Notes: a model not told the origin generated them from the sequence alone. A stretch of DNA of 64,000 bases from Staphylococcus shinii (GCF_017583065.1 NZ_JAGEVL010000007.1:248001-312000), one strand, 5' to 3'. Shown: positions 36,123-48,014, counted from the first letter of the stretch. Numbers and translations are program-made.

Positions 36123-38654
36123 ATGGGTTTTTTATCAAAAATTGCAGATGGCAATAAAAAAGAAATAAAACGCCTTGGTAAATTAGCCGACAAAGTCCTT
36201 GCATTAGAAGAGGATATGTCGATATTAACTGATGAAGAGATTAAAGGAAAAACAAAAGCATTTCAAGAACAATTACAAGCTGAAGAAGATATAAAAAAAC
36301 AAAATAAAATACTAGAAGATATTCTACCAGAAGCTTTTGCAATCGTAAGAGAAGGTGCAAAGCGTGTATTCAATATGAGTCCATATAAAGTTCAAGTTAT
36401 GGGCGGTATCGCAATTCATGGTGGCGATATTTCTGAGATGAGAACTGGTGAAGGTAAAACATTAACAGCAACGATGCCAGTATATCTAAATGCTTTAACA
36501 GGGCGTGGCGTCCACGTTATTACAGTCAATGAATACTTATCTAGTGTTCAAAGTCAAGAAATGGCTGAATTATATGAGTTTCTTGGATTATCTGTTGGGT
36601 TAAATTTAAATAGTAAGACAACAAATGAAAAGAGAGAAGCCTACGCATGTGACATTACGTATAGTACAAACAATGAGCTAGGTTTTGACTACTTACGTGA
36701 TAATATGGTGAATTATGCAGAAGAGCGAGTTATGAGACCATTAAACTTTGCTATTATTGATGAAGTTGATTCTATTTTAATCGATGAAGCACGTACACCA
36801 TTAATAATTTCGGGTGAAGCAGAGAAATCTACTTCTCTGTATACTCAAGCAAATGTGTTCGCAAAAATGCTAAAAAGTGAAGATGACTATAATTTCGATG
36901 AGAAAACAAAAGCAGTTCAATTAACAGAACAAGGTATCGACAAAGCTGAACGTATGTTTAAAATCGATAACCTATATGATGTGAAAAATGTTGATATTAT
37001 TAGTCATATTAATACTGCCCTACGCGCACACGTAACATTACAACGAGATGTAGATTACATGGTCAATGGTGGTGAGGTACTTATTGTCGATCAATTTACA
37101 GGTCGTACAATGCCAGGCCGTCGTTTCTCTGAAGGGTTACACCAAGCTATTGAAGCCAAAGAAGGCGTGAAAATTCAAAATGAATCTAAGACAATGGCAT
37201 CTATTACATTCCAAAACTATTTCAGAATGTACAATAAATTATCAGGTATGACGGGTACTGCAAAAACGGAAGAAGAAGAGTTTAGAAATATTTATAACAT
37301 GACTGTAACTCAAATTCCAACGAATAAACCGGTACAACGTATAGACAAACCAGATTTGATATACATCAGTCAAAAAGGTAAGTTTGATGCAGTAGTCGCA
37401 GATGTAATTGAAAAACATAAACAAGGACAACCTGTACTTTTAGGTACTGTCGCTGTTGAAACCAGTGAGTACATCTCTAACTTATTGAAGAAAAACGGCG
37501 TACGTCACGACGTATTAAATGCTAAAAATCATGAACGTGAAGCAGATATTGTTGCCAACGCTGGACAACGTGGTGCTGTTACAATTGCTACAAATATGGC
37601 AGGCCGTGGTACGGATATTAAACTAGGTGAAGGCGTTGAAGAAATTGGCGGACTTGCAGTTATTGGTACGGAAAGACATGAATCTCGTCGTATCGATGAC
37701 CAATTACGTGGCCGTTCTGGTCGTCAAGGTGACAAAGGTGATAGCCGTTTCTATTTATCACTTCAAGATGAATTGATGGTCCGTTTCGGTTCAGAGCGTT
37801 TACAAAATATGATGAACCGCTTAGGCATGGATGACTCTACACCCATCGAATCTAAAATGGTTTCACGTGCAGTGGAATCTGCACAGAAACGTGTTGAGGG
37901 TAATAACTTCGATGCGCGTAAACGCGTGCTTGAATATGATGATGTATTACGTAAGCAACGTGAAATTATTTATAACGAACGTAATAATATTATTGATAGT
38001 GATACAAGTGGTGATTTAGTAGATCAAATGCTATATTCAACATTAGAAAGAGGCGTTCACTACCATGTGAATGAAGAAGTAGATGAACCAGATTATGAAC
38101 CATTCATTAATTATATCGATGATGTATTTTTAAATGAAGGCGACTTAAAAGTTGAAGACATTAAAGGTAAAGATAAAGAGGATATCATTGAAATCGTTTG
38201 GAATAAAGTTGAGGTAGCATTAAAAGATCAAAAAGAAAAGATTGGTACACAATTTGACGAATTTGAACGTATGATTTTACTACGTTCTATTGATACACAT
38301 TGGACTGATCATATTGATACAATGGATCAACTTAGACAAGGTATACATTTACGTTCTTATGGTCAACAAAATCCGTTGCGTGATTATCAAAATGAAGGCC
38401 ATCAATTGTTTGATACAATGATGCAAAATATTGAAGAAGATGTAAGTAAATATATTCTTAAATCAGTCGTTTCAGTTGAAGATGATGTGGAAAGAGATAA
38501 AGCTACAGACTTTGGTAAAGCTGAGCATGTTTCTGCAGAAGATGGTAAAGAAAAAGTTAAATCATCTCCATATGTTAAAGACGAACATATTGGTAGAAAT
38601 GACCCTTGTCCTTGTGGTAGCGGTAAGAAATATAAAAACTGTCACGGTGCGTAA
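36123..38654 (+). CDS. secA: Preprotein translocase ATPase SecA
   Basis: The 843-residue motor that pushes secretory proteins through SecYEG. Walker A is [14 protein letters not shown], Walker [18 protein letters not shown], domain 2 has [14 protein letters not shown] and [14 protein letters not shown], and the C-terminal zinc-binding tail is [16 protein letters not shown]. The helical scaffold segment [20 protein letters not shown] is typical. AAAGGAGCG lies eight bases before the ATG. This is the housekeeping SecA1, followed by a 15-bp stem terminator, then prfB as in other staphylococci. Confidence 0.97.
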   Translation: MGFLSKIADGNKKEIKRLGKLADKVLALEEDMSILTDEEIKGKTKAFQEQLQAEEDIKKQNKILEDILPEAFAIVREGAKRVFNMSPYKVQVMGGIAIHGGDISEMRTGEGKTLTATMPVYLNALTGRGVHVITVNEYLSSVQSQEMAELYEFLGLSVGLNLNSKTTNEKREAYACDITYSTNNELGFDYLRDNMVNYAEERVMRPLNFAIIDEVDSILIDEARTPLIISGEAEKSTSLYTQANVFAKMLKSEDDYNFDEKTKAVQLTEQGIDKAERMFKIDNLYDVKNVDIISHINTALRAHVTLQRDVDYMVNGGEVLIVDQFTGRTMPGRRFSEGLHQAIEAKEGVKIQNESKTMASITFQNYFRMYNKLSGMTGTAKTEEEEFRNIYNMTVTQIPTNKPVQRIDKPDLIYISQKGKFDAVVADVIEKHKQGQPVLLGTVAVETSEYISNLLKKNGVRHDVLNAKNHEREADIVANAGQRGAVTIATNMAGRGTDIKLGEGVEEIGGLAVIGTERHESRRIDDQLRGRSGRQGDKGDSRFYLSLQDELMVRFGSERLQNMMNRLGMDDSTPIESKMVSRAVESAQKRVEGNNFDARKRVLEYDDVLRKQREIIYNERNNIIDSDTSGDLVDQMLYSTLERGVHYHVNEEVDEPDYEPFINYIDDVFLNEGDLKVEDIKGKDKEDIIEIVWNKVEVALKDQKEKIGTQFDEFERMILLRSIDTHWTDHIDTMDQLRQGIHLRSYGQQNPLRDYQNEGHQLFDTMMQNIEEDVSKYILKSVVSVEDDVERDKATDFGKAEHVSAEDGKEKVKSSPYVKDEHIGRNDPCPCGSGKKYKNCHGA

Positions 38655-38667
38655 CACATGTGATTAT

Positions 38668-38721
38668 AAATTAAACCGGGAGCATTGATAGTCATATCAT
38701 TAACTTCCGGTTTAATTTTTT
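38668..38721 (+). terminator. Terminator of secA
   Basis: AAATTAAACCGGGAG (38668-38682) pairs with CTTCCGGTTTAATTT (38704-38718), followed by a T6 run. Confidence 0.88.
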
Positions 38722-38873
38722 GTCTTAAAACAATATGCTGAATATAGAGAAGATTCAATGTAAAGTTGAAATGTTAAGTCGAAGTTCTGTAGAATAGTGA
38801 CGTTGGATAAAATAAATGAGATTAATAAGTAAGTGTAAGTATTTCATTTAAATGATAATAGGAGAGATGCAAA

Positions 38874-39990
38874 ATGGAATTATCAGAAATTAAGCGTAAT
38901 ATTGATGCTTATAGAGAAAGATTAGAACAACTTAGGGGGTCTCTTTGACTTAGAGGAAAAAGAGACGAATATTAAAGAATTTGAAGAGATGATGACAGAT
39001 CCTACATTTTGGGATGACCAAGATAAAGCACAAAAGGTGATTGATAAGAATAATGCTTTAAAATCAATTGTTAATGCTTATAGGTCTCTCGAATCAACTC
39101 TGGAAGATATGGACACTACAAGAGCATTGTTATTAGAAGAAAATGATGACACATTGAAGCAAGAATTAGAACAAGAAGTCTATTCATTTGAAAATGAGTT
39201 AGACAACTTTGAATTACAATTGTTGCTAGATGGCCCTTATGATACAAACGACGCTATTATGGAGTTACATCCTGGTGCAGGTGGTACTGAGTCGCAAGAT
39301 TGGACTAACATGCTCTTGAGAATGTATCAACGTTACTGTGAGCAAAAAGGCTTTAAAGTAGAAATTGCTGACTACTTACCTGGTGACGAAGCTGGAGTTA
39401 AAAGCGTGACTATAATTGTAAAAGGTCATAATGCTTATGGTTATTTGAAAGCTGAAAAGGGTGTGCATCGTCTTGTTCGAATTTCTCCATTTGATTCTTC
39501 AGGACGTAGACACACATCATTTGCATCATGTGACGTAATCCCACAATTTAATAATACTGAGATAGAAATTGAAGTTAATCAAGATGACATTACAATTGAT
39601 ACTTTTAGAGCATCAGGTGCAGGCGGGCAGCACATTAATAAAACTGAATCAGCCATCCGAATTACACACCATCCAACTGGTATCGTTGTAAATAACCAAA
39701 ATGAACGTTCTCAAATTAAAAACAGAGAAGCGGCTATGAAGACTTTGAAATCTAAGTTATATCAATTGAAAATTGAAGAACAAGAACAAGAAATGGCAGA
39801 AATTCGAGGAGAACAAAAAGACATAGGCTGGGGTAGTCAAATCAGATCTTATGTATTCCATCCATATGCTATGGTTAAAGACCATCGTACTAATGCAGAA
39901 ACTGGGAAAGTTGATGCGGTAATGGATGGAGATATTAATTCATTTATAGAAGCATATTTACGTAGCCAGATGGATCATAGTGAAAAATAA
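38874..39990 (+). CDS. prfB: Peptide chain release factor 2 with programmed +1 frameshift
   Basis: RF2 recognises UGA and UAA stops. Translation starts at ATG 38874 (MELSEIKRN) and meets an in-frame TGA at 38946. A +1 shift at CTT-TGA-C skips the T at 38946, giving join(38874-38945, 38947-39990), 371 residues. The site is the classic autoregulatory one, with an internal SD-like AGGGGG at 38934-38939 just before TCT CTT. The protein has the anticodon tripeptide SPF ([12 protein letters not shown]) and the catalytic GGQ in [19 protein letters not shown] precedes the ATG. Confidence 0.97.
38934..38949 (+). promoter_or_regulatory. prfB recoding site
   Basis: AGGGGGTCTCTTTGAC: SD-like stimulator, CTT slippery codon, TGA stop followed by C. 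Low RF2 lets the ribosome shift, so RF2 controls its own synthesis. Confidence 0.96.
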
Positions 39991-40048
39991 TCACAAATGA
40001 AACTAAATTACACGAAATAAAATAGCAATCTGAAATTTGGTAGTATAT

Positions 40049-40108
40049 AAGGGATGAGGTAGTAATCAATTGTAAAATATTGATTGATATCTCGTTCCTT
40101 TATTTTTT
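40049..40108 (+). terminator. Terminator of prfB
   Basis: AAGGGATGAG (40049-40058) pairs with CTCGTTCCTT (40091-40100) via two wobbles, with TAATCAAT/ATTGATTGA pairing inside, then T-rich DNA. The remainder of the 476-bp spacer up to 40466 holds the WalR site and promoter region of the next gene. Confidence 0.7.
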
Positions 40109-40376
40109 GGAATTTTATAGCAGATAGCAAATGAATGACATGTGAACTAAACATAAAGAGAGAGGTAGTTATACATTTAAAAAGAGGATAAATATATAAT
40201 TGCATATTTTTTATGATTTTAAAATATAAATTATTGGATGCAAAATACATTTTTAAATATTACATAGTCTAGTAGTGGTGAAATGATATTGTTTCTTTAA
40301 ATACAGTGATGTCAAGGTGCTGAGCTATTTTTCAATGAAATAAATTTACTCATTTAAATTCAAAATTGACTGTTGT

Positions 40377-40393
40377 ATTACAGTATAATAACA
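40377..40393 (-). promoter_or_regulatory. WalR (YycF) binding site
   Basis: ATTACA-GTATA-ATAACA is the reverse complement of TGTTAT-N5-TGTAAT, a perfect match to the WalR consensus TGTWAH-N5-TGTWAH. It lies 74 bp upstream of a CHAP-domain wall hydrolase gene, exactly the class of gene WalKR controls. Confidence 0.8.
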
Positions 40394-40466
40394 ATCGCAA
40401 ATGTCTAGGGGTTATGTGCTATATTATTGTTGATTAAAATTAAGACAGTAAAGGATGAAATACTTA

Positions 40467-41405
40467 ATGAAGAAAGGGTTAACATTTTCTATAACTACGG
40501 CAGCAATGTTTTTTGGAATAAATGGTGTAGCATCTGCAGACCAAATCCATACAGTGAAAGAAAATGCTAAATTAACAGATATAGCTCAAGCATTTGCAAC
40601 ATCAACTAATGAAATTCAAAGCTTAAACCAAATAGATAAAAGAGAATATGTGCAAGCAGGAGAAAGATTAGTACTTCCAGATGATGATATTGTAGAAGTA
40701 AAAGCTGGTGATTCAATTCAAAGTATCGCAACAGCACATCAACTTACAGTTGATCAAATTGTCCAGTTAAATCCAAATTTAAGAGAAATGATTTATCCAG
40801 GTCAACTTATAGCAGTCTCTGAGAAAGGTTCAGCACATTTAAACAATCAATTACAGCAAATATTTAGTGAACATGTTGGTGAGCAAAATGATAATTACAA
40901 TGCAACTACTTATGAACAATCAATACCAAATCATATTGCAACTTCATCAAGTGTATCATCTGTTGCACCACAAGCATGGTCATATGTTAACTCACAAGAC
41001 ACAGGGGTAGACAACCAATATACGTATGCCAATCAAAATGCGGAATCTACAGGACAGTATAGTCCAGTGCAACAAGCTTCAAATGGTAATAACTATTATA
41101 CTTGGGGACAGTGCACATATTACGCTTTCGATAGACGACAGCAACTAGGAAAGTCTGTAGGTAATTTATGGGGGAACGCAAATAATTGGGCTTCAGCAGC
41201 TCGCCAAAATGGCTATCAAGTAAACCATACGCCAGAAGTTGGAGCTATTTTTCAAAGCACTGCAGGCAACTATGGCCATGTAGGTGTAGTGGAACGTAAA
41301 AATTCAGATGGGTCAATCCTTGTGTCAGAGATGAACTGGCAAGGGGTAGGCCAAAAATCTTATAGAACTGTACATAACACAGGACAGTATAATTATATTC
41401 ACTAA
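40467..41405 (+). CDS. Secreted LysM-CHAP peptidoglycan hydrolase (SsaA-like)
   Basis: 312 residues from the ATG at 40467, nine bases after AAGGATG; the ATG at 40455 is inside the ribosome site. A signal peptide (cut after GVASA) is followed by two LysM domains (about residues 28-75 and 76-120), a Ser/Gln/Asn-rich linker and a C-terminal CHAP amidase/endopeptidase domain from about 210 (GQCTYYAFDR with the nucleophile Cys, YGHVGVVE with the catalytic His). It should cleave wall peptides during growth and division. The upstream WalR site supports this role. Confidence 0.9.
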   Translation: MKKGLTFSITTAAMFFGINGVASADQIHTVKENAKLTDIAQAFATSTNEIQSLNQIDKREYVQAGERLVLPDDDIVEVKAGDSIQSIATAHQLTVDQIVQLNPNLREMIYPGQLIAVSEKGSAHLNNQLQQIFSEHVGEQNDNYNATTYEQSIPNHIATSSSVSSVAPQAWSYVNSQDTGVDNQYTYANQNAESTGQYSPVQQASNGNNYYTWGQCTYYAFDRRQQLGKSVGNLWGNANNWASAARQNGYQVNHTPEVGAIFQSTAGNYGHVGVVERKNSDGSILVSEMNWQGVGQKSYRTVHNTGQYNYIH

Positions 41406-41535
41406 CAAATACCATAGCCCTCAGTCTACAAATATATTAATAATTTATTTTATAATATAATGAGCGAAATCGATAGCTATATTAATTTGATAGAATGAAT
41501 ATAGAAAAAGTTTTAATAAGTTGAAGATTCTGTAC

Positions 41536-41601
41536 GAGGGAGTGGGACAATGAAATCATTGTAGCGTAATGTGATTTCGCTGTTCCACTCCCTCATTATA
41601 T
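41536..41601 (+). terminator. Terminator after the LysM-CHAP gene
   Basis: GAGGGAGTGGGACA (41536-41549) pairs with TGTTCCACTCCCTC (41581-41594), with GAAATCA/TGATTTC inside. This is a familiar staphylococcal repeat-type terminator. Confidence 0.85.
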
Positions 41602-41703
41602 TAAATATTTATTTTCAAGGATATTAGTAAGACATTTTATTTGTTGAGTGATATTATGAAAATAAGTATAATGATACATTAAATAAACTTAGGAGGCGAT
41701 GTC

Positions 41704-42345
41704 ATGGGAGTACATCAATATTTTAAACGCTTATCTGATTTAGAAAAATTAATTAGATTGCCAGGTAAATTTAAGTATTTCGAGCATAACGTCGCTGCCC
41801 ACTCATTCAAAGTAACTAAAATAGCTCAATATTTAGGGACAGTTGAAGAATATCATGGGAATGAAGTGGATTGGAAAAGCTTATATGAAAAGGCATTAAA
41901 TCATGATTTCGCAGAAATATTTACAGGAGATATTAAAACACCTGTAAAATATGCTAGTGGAGAATTAAAGAAATTATTCTCACAAGTAGAAGAGGAAATG
42001 GTAGATCATTTTATAAATGAAGAGATTCCAGAACCATATCAAGCTATCTATAGAGAAAGACTACAAGAAGGTAAGGATGATTCGTTAGAAGGTCAATTGC
42101 TTTCGGTAGCTGATAAAATAGATTTATTATATGAAACATTTGGAGAAATTCAAAAACGTAACCCAGAACAATTATTTTTTGAAATATATGAAATGTCATT
42201 AGAGACAATCATGCAATTTGATCACCTTAGCTCGGTACAAGATTTTATAGAAAATATCATTCCTGAAATGTTGACAGAAAAATTTATTCCAAAATCAGAA
42301 TTACGAGAAACAACCATGGCTATTTTGAATAATAGAAACGGGTGA
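41704..42345 (+). CDS. HD-domain phosphohydrolase (YfbR-like nucleotidase)
   Basis: 213 residues. The HD metal site is visible in VAAHSFKVTKIAQ, KALNHDFAEIFTGDIKTPVKY (HD pair) and SVADKIDLLYE. It resembles YfbR-type 5'-deoxynucleotidases that dephosphorylate dNMPs. TTAGGAGGCGATGTC lies upstream of the ATG. csbA follows after five bases, so the two are co-transcribed. The YfbR function is inferred from motif similarity only. Confidence 0.85.
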   Translation: MGVHQYFKRLSDLEKLIRLPGKFKYFEHNVAAHSFKVTKIAQYLGTVEEYHGNEVDWKSLYEKALNHDFAEIFTGDIKTPVKYASGELKKLFSQVEEEMVDHFINEEIPEPYQAIYRERLQEGKDDSLEGQLLSVADKIDLLYETFGEIQKRNPEQLFFEIYEMSLETIMQFDHLSSVQDFIENIIPEMLTEKFIPKSELRETTMAILNNRNG

Positions 42346-42350
42346 AACGA

Positions 42351-42581
42351 ATGATTTGGTATGCGCTTGCGGCTTTTTTTCCTTGTATTTTTGTTGTGTT
42401 ATTTAGTGTATTAACGAGAAATAAATGGGTAGGCACAATTCTGACATTAGTTATAATAGGTGCGTCTGTACAAAAAGGATTCTTCCATAGCGAATGGATT
42501 ATTTTTATAGATGTAGTGTCTATGTTGGCAGGGTATCTCATTATTGATCAATTAGAATTGCACAAAAAAGAAGACGAATGA
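42351..42581 (+). CDS. csbA: CsbA family small membrane protein
   Basis: 76 residues. The ATG at 42351 (MIWYALAAFFPC) is preferred over a GTG at 42342 that is part of the GGGTGA ribosome site. Three hydrophobic segments (residues 3-20, 26-42, 47-66) and a charged C-terminus (LHKKEDE) fit CsbA, a sigma-B-controlled membrane protein of unknown role in Bacillus. Its neighbours (HD nucleotidase before, uvrBA after) match the order in S. aureus. Confidence 0.85.
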   Translation: MIWYALAAFFPCIFVVLFSVLTRNKWVGTILTLVIIGASVQKGFFHSEWIIFIDVVSMLAGYLIIDQLELHKKEDE

Positions 42582-42680
42582 AAAGTAAGTATTGAGCAAC
42601 CCAATTGCTATAATTGAATAAGCGCTTTATAATTATATGGCTTGAGATAATCAAGAATATGATTATAATCCTAATTTATG

Positions 42681-42712
42681 CAAACATGGTAGATTGACTA
42701 TGTTTGTTTTTT
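42681..42712 (+). terminator. Terminator after csbA
   Basis: CAAACATGG (42681-42689) pairs with CTATGTTTG (42698-42706), followed by a T7 run. The 319-bp spacer otherwise holds the uvrB control region. Confidence 0.8.
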
Positions 42713-42739
42713 ATTTATAGAGAACAAGATTAACTAAAA

Positions 42740-42753
42740 CGAACAAATGTTTG
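42740..42753 (+). promoter_or_regulatory. LexA (SOS) box upstream of uvrBA
   Basis: CGAACAAATGTTTG matches the Gram-positive SOS box CGAAC-N4-GTTCG with one substitution. It overlaps the -35 of the candidate promoter. Confidence 0.85.
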
Positions 42754-42780
42754 CTTTCGTGTTTGTTAATCTGTTAAAAT
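42751..42780 (+). promoter_or_regulatory. Candidate uvrB promoter
   Basis: TTGCTT (42751-42756), 18 bp, TAAAAT (42775-42780). Confidence 0.5.
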
Positions 42781-42900
42781 ATGTAACGAGTATGAGCACC
42801 TTCGGAAAAAATTACGCCAAATAAGTAATATATATAACCTAATAAGGAAATTTGAAATAGGTTCTAAGCGTTAGAAATGATATAGGAGGTATGGGTTAAT

Positions 42901-44883
42901 ATGGAACATTATCCGTTTAAACTACATTCTGATTTTGAGCCCCAAGGGGATCAGCCAGAAGCTATAAAAAAAATTGTGAATGGTGTCAATGAAGGAAAAA
43001 GACATCAAACGTTACTTGGAGCTACAGGTACAGGTAAAACTTTTACAATGAGTAACGTTATTAAACAAGTGGGTAAACCTACATTAATTATTGCACATAA
43101 TAAAACGCTAGCAGGTCAATTATATAGCGAATTCAAAGAATTCTTCCCTGAAAATAGAGTAGAATATTTTGTCAGTTATTATGATTATTATCAACCAGAA
43201 GCTTACGTGCCATCAACAGATACTTTTATAGAAAAAGATGCCTCTATTAATGATGAAATTGATCAATTACGACATTCAGCAACTAGTGCATTATTTGAAA
43301 GAGATGATGTCATTATCATAGCCAGTGTAAGTTGTATTTACGGTTTGGGTAACCCAGAAGAATATCGTGATTTAGTTGTAAGTGTTCGTGTCGGCATGGA
43401 AATGGATAGAAGTGAATTGCTAAAAAAATTAGTTGATGTGCAATATACGAGAAATGATATTGATTTTAGACGTGGTACATTCCGTGTTAGAGGTGATGTA
43501 GTAGAAATATTCCCAGCCTCAAGAGAAGAAATGTGTATTAGAGTAGAATTTTTTGGTGATGAAATAGATCGCATTCGTGAAGTGAACTACTTAACTGGTG
43601 AAGTGTTAAGAGAACGAGACCACTTTGCCATTTTCCCAGCTTCCCACTTCGTAACACGTGAAGAAAAAATGAAATTAGCTATCCAAAGAATTGAAAATGA
43701 ATTAGAAACACGTTTGACTGAATTACGTTCTGAAAATAAATTACTAGAAGCGCAACGTTTAGAACAGCGTACAAACTATGACCTAGAGATGATGAGAGAA
43801 ATGGGCTTTTGTTCAGGAATAGAAAACTATTCCGTTCATCTTACTTTACGACCAACAGGTTCAACACCTTATACGCTTTTAGATTACTTTGGTGATGATT
43901 GGTTAGTAATGATTGATGAGTCACATGTTACGTTACCACAAATTAGAGGTATGTATAACGGCGACCGTGCTCGTAAACAAGTATTGGTTGACCATGGGTT
44001 CCGCTTACCGAGTGCTTTAGATAATAGACCATTAAAATTTGAAGAGTTTGAAGATAAGACTAAGCAACTAGTCTATGTATCTGCTACACCAGGTCCATTT
44101 GAATTAGAACATACAGATGAGATGGTACAACAAATTATCAGACCAACAGGTTTATTGGATCCTAAGATTGAAGTTAGGCCAACTGAAAATCAAATTGACG
44201 ATTTAATTGGGGAAATTCAAGACCGTATTGATCGAAATGAGCGTGTCCTAGTAACTACTTTAACTAAAAAAATGAGTGAAGATTTAACTACCTATTTGAA
44301 AGAAGCAGGCGTAAAAGTTAACTACTTACATTCAGAAATTAAAACGCTAGAACGAATTGAAATTATTCGTGACTTACGAATGGGCACATATGATGTCATT
44401 GTCGGAATTAATTTATTAAGAGAGGGTATTGATATACCAGAAGTATCTCTTGTAGTGATATTAGACGCAGACAAAGAAGGATTCTTGCGTTCACAAAGAT
44501 CACTTGTTCAAACAATTGGACGTGCTGCACGTAATAGTCGTGGTGAAGTTATTATGTATGGAGACAAGATTACTGACTCTATGCGTTATGCGTTGGATGA
44601 AACAGAAAGACGTCGCACTATCCAAGAAGCATATAATGAAAAATATAACATTACTCCTATGACAATTAATAAGAAGATACATGATGTGATTAGTGCTACT
44701 GTTGATAACAATGAAACTAATGATCAACAACAAACGGAAGTTCCTAAGAAAATGACAAAGAAAGAACGCGAAAAGACAATTGCAAATATAGAAAAAGAAA
44801 TGAAGCAAGCAGCGAAAGATTTAGATTTCGAAAAAGCTACAGAGCTTAGGGATATGTTATTTGAATTAAAAGCAGAAGGGTGA
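42901..44883 (+). CDS. uvrB: Excinuclease ABC subunit B
   Basis: The 660-residue damage-verifying helicase of nucleotide excision repair. Walker [15 protein letters not shown], the beta-hairpin region [14 protein letters not shown], the DEAD-like [28 protein letters not shown] and [12 protein letters not shown] are helicase motifs, and the C-terminal UVR domain ([17 protein letters not shown]) binds UvrC. ATAGGAGGTATGGGTT precedes the ATG. It shares a transcript with uvrA, whose ATG is five bases after the stop. An upstream LexA box implies SOS induction. Confidence 0.97.
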   Translation: MEHYPFKLHSDFEPQGDQPEAIKKIVNGVNEGKRHQTLLGATGTGKTFTMSNVIKQVGKPTLIIAHNKTLAGQLYSEFKEFFPENRVEYFVSYYDYYQPEAYVPSTDTFIEKDASINDEIDQLRHSATSALFERDDVIIIASVSCIYGLGNPEEYRDLVVSVRVGMEMDRSELLKKLVDVQYTRNDIDFRRGTFRVRGDVVEIFPASREEMCIRVEFFGDEIDRIREVNYLTGEVLRERDHFAIFPASHFVTREEKMKLAIQRIENELETRLTELRSENKLLEAQRLEQRTNYDLEMMREMGFCSGIENYSVHLTLRPTGSTPYTLLDYFGDDWLVMIDESHVTLPQIRGMYNGDRARKQVLVDHGFRLPSALDNRPLKFEEFEDKTKQLVYVSATPGPFELEHTDEMVQQIIRPTGLLDPKIEVRPTENQIDDLIGEIQDRIDRNERVLVTTLTKKMSEDLTTYLKEAGVKVNYLHSEIKTLERIEIIRDLRMGTYDVIVGINLLREGIDIPEVSLVVILDADKEGFLRSQRSLVQTIGRAARNSRGEVIMYGDKITDSMRYALDETERRRTIQEAYNEKYNITPMTINKKIHDVISATVDNNETNDQQQTEVPKKMTKKEREKTIANIEKEMKQAAKDLDFEKATELRDMLFELKAEG

Positions 44884-44888
44884 CACAA

Positions 44889-47723
44889 ATGAAGCAACCA
44901 TCCATTGTAGTAAAAGGGGCACGTGCCCATAATTTAAAAGATGTTGATATAGAAATACCTAAAGATAAACTTATAGTTATGACTGGACTTTCAGGTTCAG
45001 GTAAATCATCTTTAGCATTTGATACAATATATGCTGAAGGACAACGTAGGTATGTGGAATCATTAAGTGCATATGCAAGACAATTTTTAGGCCAAATGGA
45101 TAAGCCAGACGTAGACACGATAGAGGGATTATCACCAGCTATTTCAATAGATCAAAAAACAACGAGTAAAAATCCAAGGTCTACTGTGGCAACCGTAACA
45201 GAAATTTATGATTATATTAGATTACTCTATGCACGCATTGGGAAACCATTTTGTCCTAATCATGGCATTGAAATAGAATCACAAACAGTACAGCAGATGG
45301 TCGATCAAGTCATGAAATTAGAGGCGCGTTCTAAGATTCAAATTCTTGCGCCAGTAATTACCCATAGAAAAGGTGCACAAGAGAAATTAATTGATGACAT
45401 TAGTAAAAAAGGTTACGTACGTGTAAGAGTAGATGGTGAAATAACTGATGTAAATGAAGTGCCTGCATTAGATAAAAACAAAAACCACACTATCGAAGTA
45501 GTCATCGACCGTTTAGTTGTTAAAGAAGGCATTGAATCACGCTTGGCAGACTCTATCGAAACAGCATTACAACTTTCTGAAGGTAGTCTTATAGTGGATA
45601 TCATTGACGGCGAAGAGTTAAAATTCTCGGAAAATCATGCTTGTCCGATTTGTGGATTTTCAATTGGCGAATTAGAACCACGTATGTTTAGTTTTAACAG
45701 TCCATTTGGTGCATGTCCAACCTGTGGTGGCTTAGGTCAAACACTTACTGTTGATTTAGATTTAGTTGTTCCTGATGCTAATAAAACGTTAAACGAAGGC
45801 GCTATTGTTGCTTGGGAATCATCTAGTTCTGATTATTATCCAACATTGTTAAGTCGTGTTTGTGAAGTGTTTAAAATAAATATGGATAAACCTTTTAAAA
45901 AACTTACAGATCGACAAAAGGATATCATTTTATATGGTTCAAAAGGTAAAGAAATTGAATTTACATTCACACAACGTAATGGACAAACGCGCAAACGTAC
46001 AATGGAGTTTGAAGGAGTAATCAATAATATAAATAGAAGATATCATGATTCTCCATCTGAATTGGTAAGAGAAATGATGAGTAAATATATGACTGAATTG
46101 CCGTGTGAAACTTGTCATGGTAAACGTTTAAGTCGCGAAGCGCTATCTGTTTACATCGCCGGAAAAAATATTGGTGATGTCGTTGAACAATCCATTAAGG
46201 AAGCGTTGCATAGTTATGAACATATAGAATTATCTGAACAAGATAGAAAAATTGCTAATCAAATCTTAAAAGAAATCAATTCAAGATTAGAATTCTTATA
46301 TAACGTTGGACTTGAATATTTAACATTGAATCGTGCATCTGGATCGCTATCTGGTGGCGAGGCACAACGTATTCGCCTTGCGACTCAGATTGGTTCGAGA
46401 CTTTCAGGTGTACTTTATGTATTAGATGAACCTTCTATCGGCTTGCACCAAAGGGATAATGACCGTTTAATTAATACGTTAAAAGAAATGCGTGATTTAG
46501 GTAATACCTTAATCGTTGTTGAACATGATGACGATACAATGCGCGCAGCAGACTTCTTAGTTGATGTTGGTCCGGGCGCTGGTGAACATGGTGGAGAAAT
46601 CGTTGCGAGTGGGACACCGAAACAGGTAATGAATAATAAGAAATCATTAACGGGCCAATATTTAAGTGGACAAAAACGCATTGAAGTACCAGAAGCACGT
46701 AGGCAGATTACAGATCGCAAAATTAGCGTGAAAGGTGCTAGAAGTAACAACTTGAAAGACGTAGATGTTGATTTCCCACTTTCAACAATGACTGTTGTCA
46801 CAGGGGTTTCTGGTTCTGGTAAAAGTACATTAGTGAATGAAATACTATATAAATCATTAGCAAAACACATTAATAAATCTAAAGTAAAACCTGGAGATTA
46901 TGATGAAATTCAAGGTATAGATCAATTAGATCGTATAATTGATATCAATCAATCTCCGATTGGCCGGACACCAAGGTCTAACCCAGCTACGTATACAGGT
47001 GTTTTTGATAATATACGAGATATCTTTGCGCAGACAAATGAAGCAAAAGTTAGAGGTTATACAAAAGGACGCTTTAGTTTCAACGTTAAAGGTGGGCGTT
47101 GTGAAGCGTGTAAAGGTGATGGTATTATAAAAATAGAGATGCATTTCTTACCTGATGTATATGTGCCTTGCGAAGTGTGTGGTGGCTCTAGATATAACCG
47201 TGAAACTTTAGAAGTAACATACAAAGGAAAAAATATTGCTGATATTTTAGCGATGACAGCTGAAGAAGCTACGTTTTTCTTTGAAAATGTACCCAAAATT
47301 CATCGTAAATTGAAAACATTAGTAGATGTTGGTTTAGGCTATGTAACGTTAGGCCAACCTGCGACTACTTTATCTGGCGGTGAAGCGCAGCGTGTGAAAC
47401 TTGCTTCAGAGTTGCATAAACGATCTACAGGTCGATCAATTTATATATTAGATGAACCTACAACTGGTTTGCATGTTGACGATATTAGCCGCCTGTTAAA
47501 AGTGTTAAATACACTTGTCGAAAATGGTGACACTGTAGTTATTATAGAACATAATCTAGACGTAATTAAAATGGCTGACCACGTCATAGATTTAGGCCCA
47601 GAAGGTGGCGATGGCGGCGGTACACTTGTTGCTACTGGTACGCCTGAAGCAATTACAGAAGTTGAAGAAAGTTATACAGGACGGTATTTAAAACCAGTAT
47701 TAGAGAGAGATACAGTTAAATAA
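44889..47723 (+). CDS. uvrA: Excinuclease ABC subunit A
   Basis: A 944-residue damage-recognition ATPase. Two ABC modules are seen (Walker [11 protein letters not shown] near 31 and [10 protein letters not shown] near 640, signatures [12 protein letters not shown] and [12 protein letters not shown]), with zinc modules ACPICGF...ACPTCGG and CEACKGDG...CEVCGG. The start is the ATG at 44889 ([15 protein letters not shown]), not the GTG at 44880 that overlaps the uvrB stop. It forms the UvrAB complex with its upstream neighbour. A 20-bp stem terminator follows. Confidence 0.97.
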   Translation: MKQPSIVVKGARAHNLKDVDIEIPKDKLIVMTGLSGSGKSSLAFDTIYAEGQRRYVESLSAYARQFLGQMDKPDVDTIEGLSPAISIDQKTTSKNPRSTVATVTEIYDYIRLLYARIGKPFCPNHGIEIESQTVQQMVDQVMKLEARSKIQILAPVITHRKGAQEKLIDDISKKGYVRVRVDGEITDVNEVPALDKNKNHTIEVVIDRLVVKEGIESRLADSIETALQLSEGSLIVDIIDGEELKFSENHACPICGFSIGELEPRMFSFNSPFGACPTCGGLGQTLTVDLDLVVPDANKTLNEGAIVAWESSSSDYYPTLLSRVCEVFKINMDKPFKKLTDRQKDIILYGSKGKEIEFTFTQRNGQTRKRTMEFEGVINNINRRYHDSPSELVREMMSKYMTELPCETCHGKRLSREALSVYIAGKNIGDVVEQSIKEALHSYEHIELSEQDRKIANQILKEINSRLEFLYNVGLEYLTLNRASGSLSGGEAQRIRLATQIGSRLSGVLYVLDEPSIGLHQRDNDRLINTLKEMRDLGNTLIVVEHDDDTMRAADFLVDVGPGAGEHGGEIVASGTPKQVMNNKKSLTGQYLSGQKRIEVPEARRQITDRKISVKGARSNNLKDVDVDFPLSTMTVVTGVSGSGKSTLVNEILYKSLAKHINKSKVKPGDYDEIQGIDQLDRIIDINQSPIGRTPRSNPATYTGVFDNIRDIFAQTNEAKVRGYTKGRFSFNVKGGRCEACKGDGIIKIEMHFLPDVYVPCEVCGGSRYNRETLEVTYKGKNIADILAMTAEEATFFFENVPKIHRKLKTLVDVGLGYVTLGQPATTLSGGEAQRVKLASELHKRSTGRSIYILDEPTTGLHVDDISRLLKVLNTLVENGDTVVIIEHNLDVIKMADHVIDLGPEGGDGGGTLVATGTPEAITEVEESYTGRYLKPVLERDTVK

Positions 47724-47773
47724 ACAATCATGTTTCAGTACACATTGATGAACTATATTAAAAGTACAAAATT

Positions 47774-47823
47774 AGAATCCTCACAAATAACACATAATAG
47801 TGTTGTTTGTGAGGATTCTTTTT
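47774..47823 (+). terminator. Terminator of uvrBA
   Basis: AGAATCCTCACAAATAACAC (47774-47793) pairs with 47800-47819, with one mismatch, followed by a T-run. Confidence 0.9.
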
Positions 47824-48014
47824 CTGGTTTTACTATAAAAATATATAATTATTAGATGAACGAACTAAAAATTGAAGATATCGTTTATAATTAATTAAGA
47901 AGTGATGAATTAAATTATTGATCTCCTACACTTTTTAATATGGATTATCTATTCTTTTTGATATGATAATAAATATACTATAAATGTCGGAGAAATATTG
48001 ATAGAGGTGAACCA

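Noticed and set aside
38874-38948. prfB as a broken gene (early stop)
   Set aside because: The TGA is part of the conserved RF2 frameshift site with an SD-like stimulator, so the gene is intact.
40008-40250. 80-codon minus-strand frame after prfB
   Set aside because: It spans the prfB terminator, is extremely Phe/Ile/Tyr-rich as expected from AT-rich non-coding DNA, and has no start signal.
44500-44930. Long minus-strand frames inside the end of uvrB
   Set aside because: They are antisense shadows of a clearly conserved gene, with no ribosome site.
46415-46870. 151-codon minus-strand frame inside uvrA
   Set aside because: Antisense to the second ABC module of UvrA, whose motifs are fully conserved on the plus strand.
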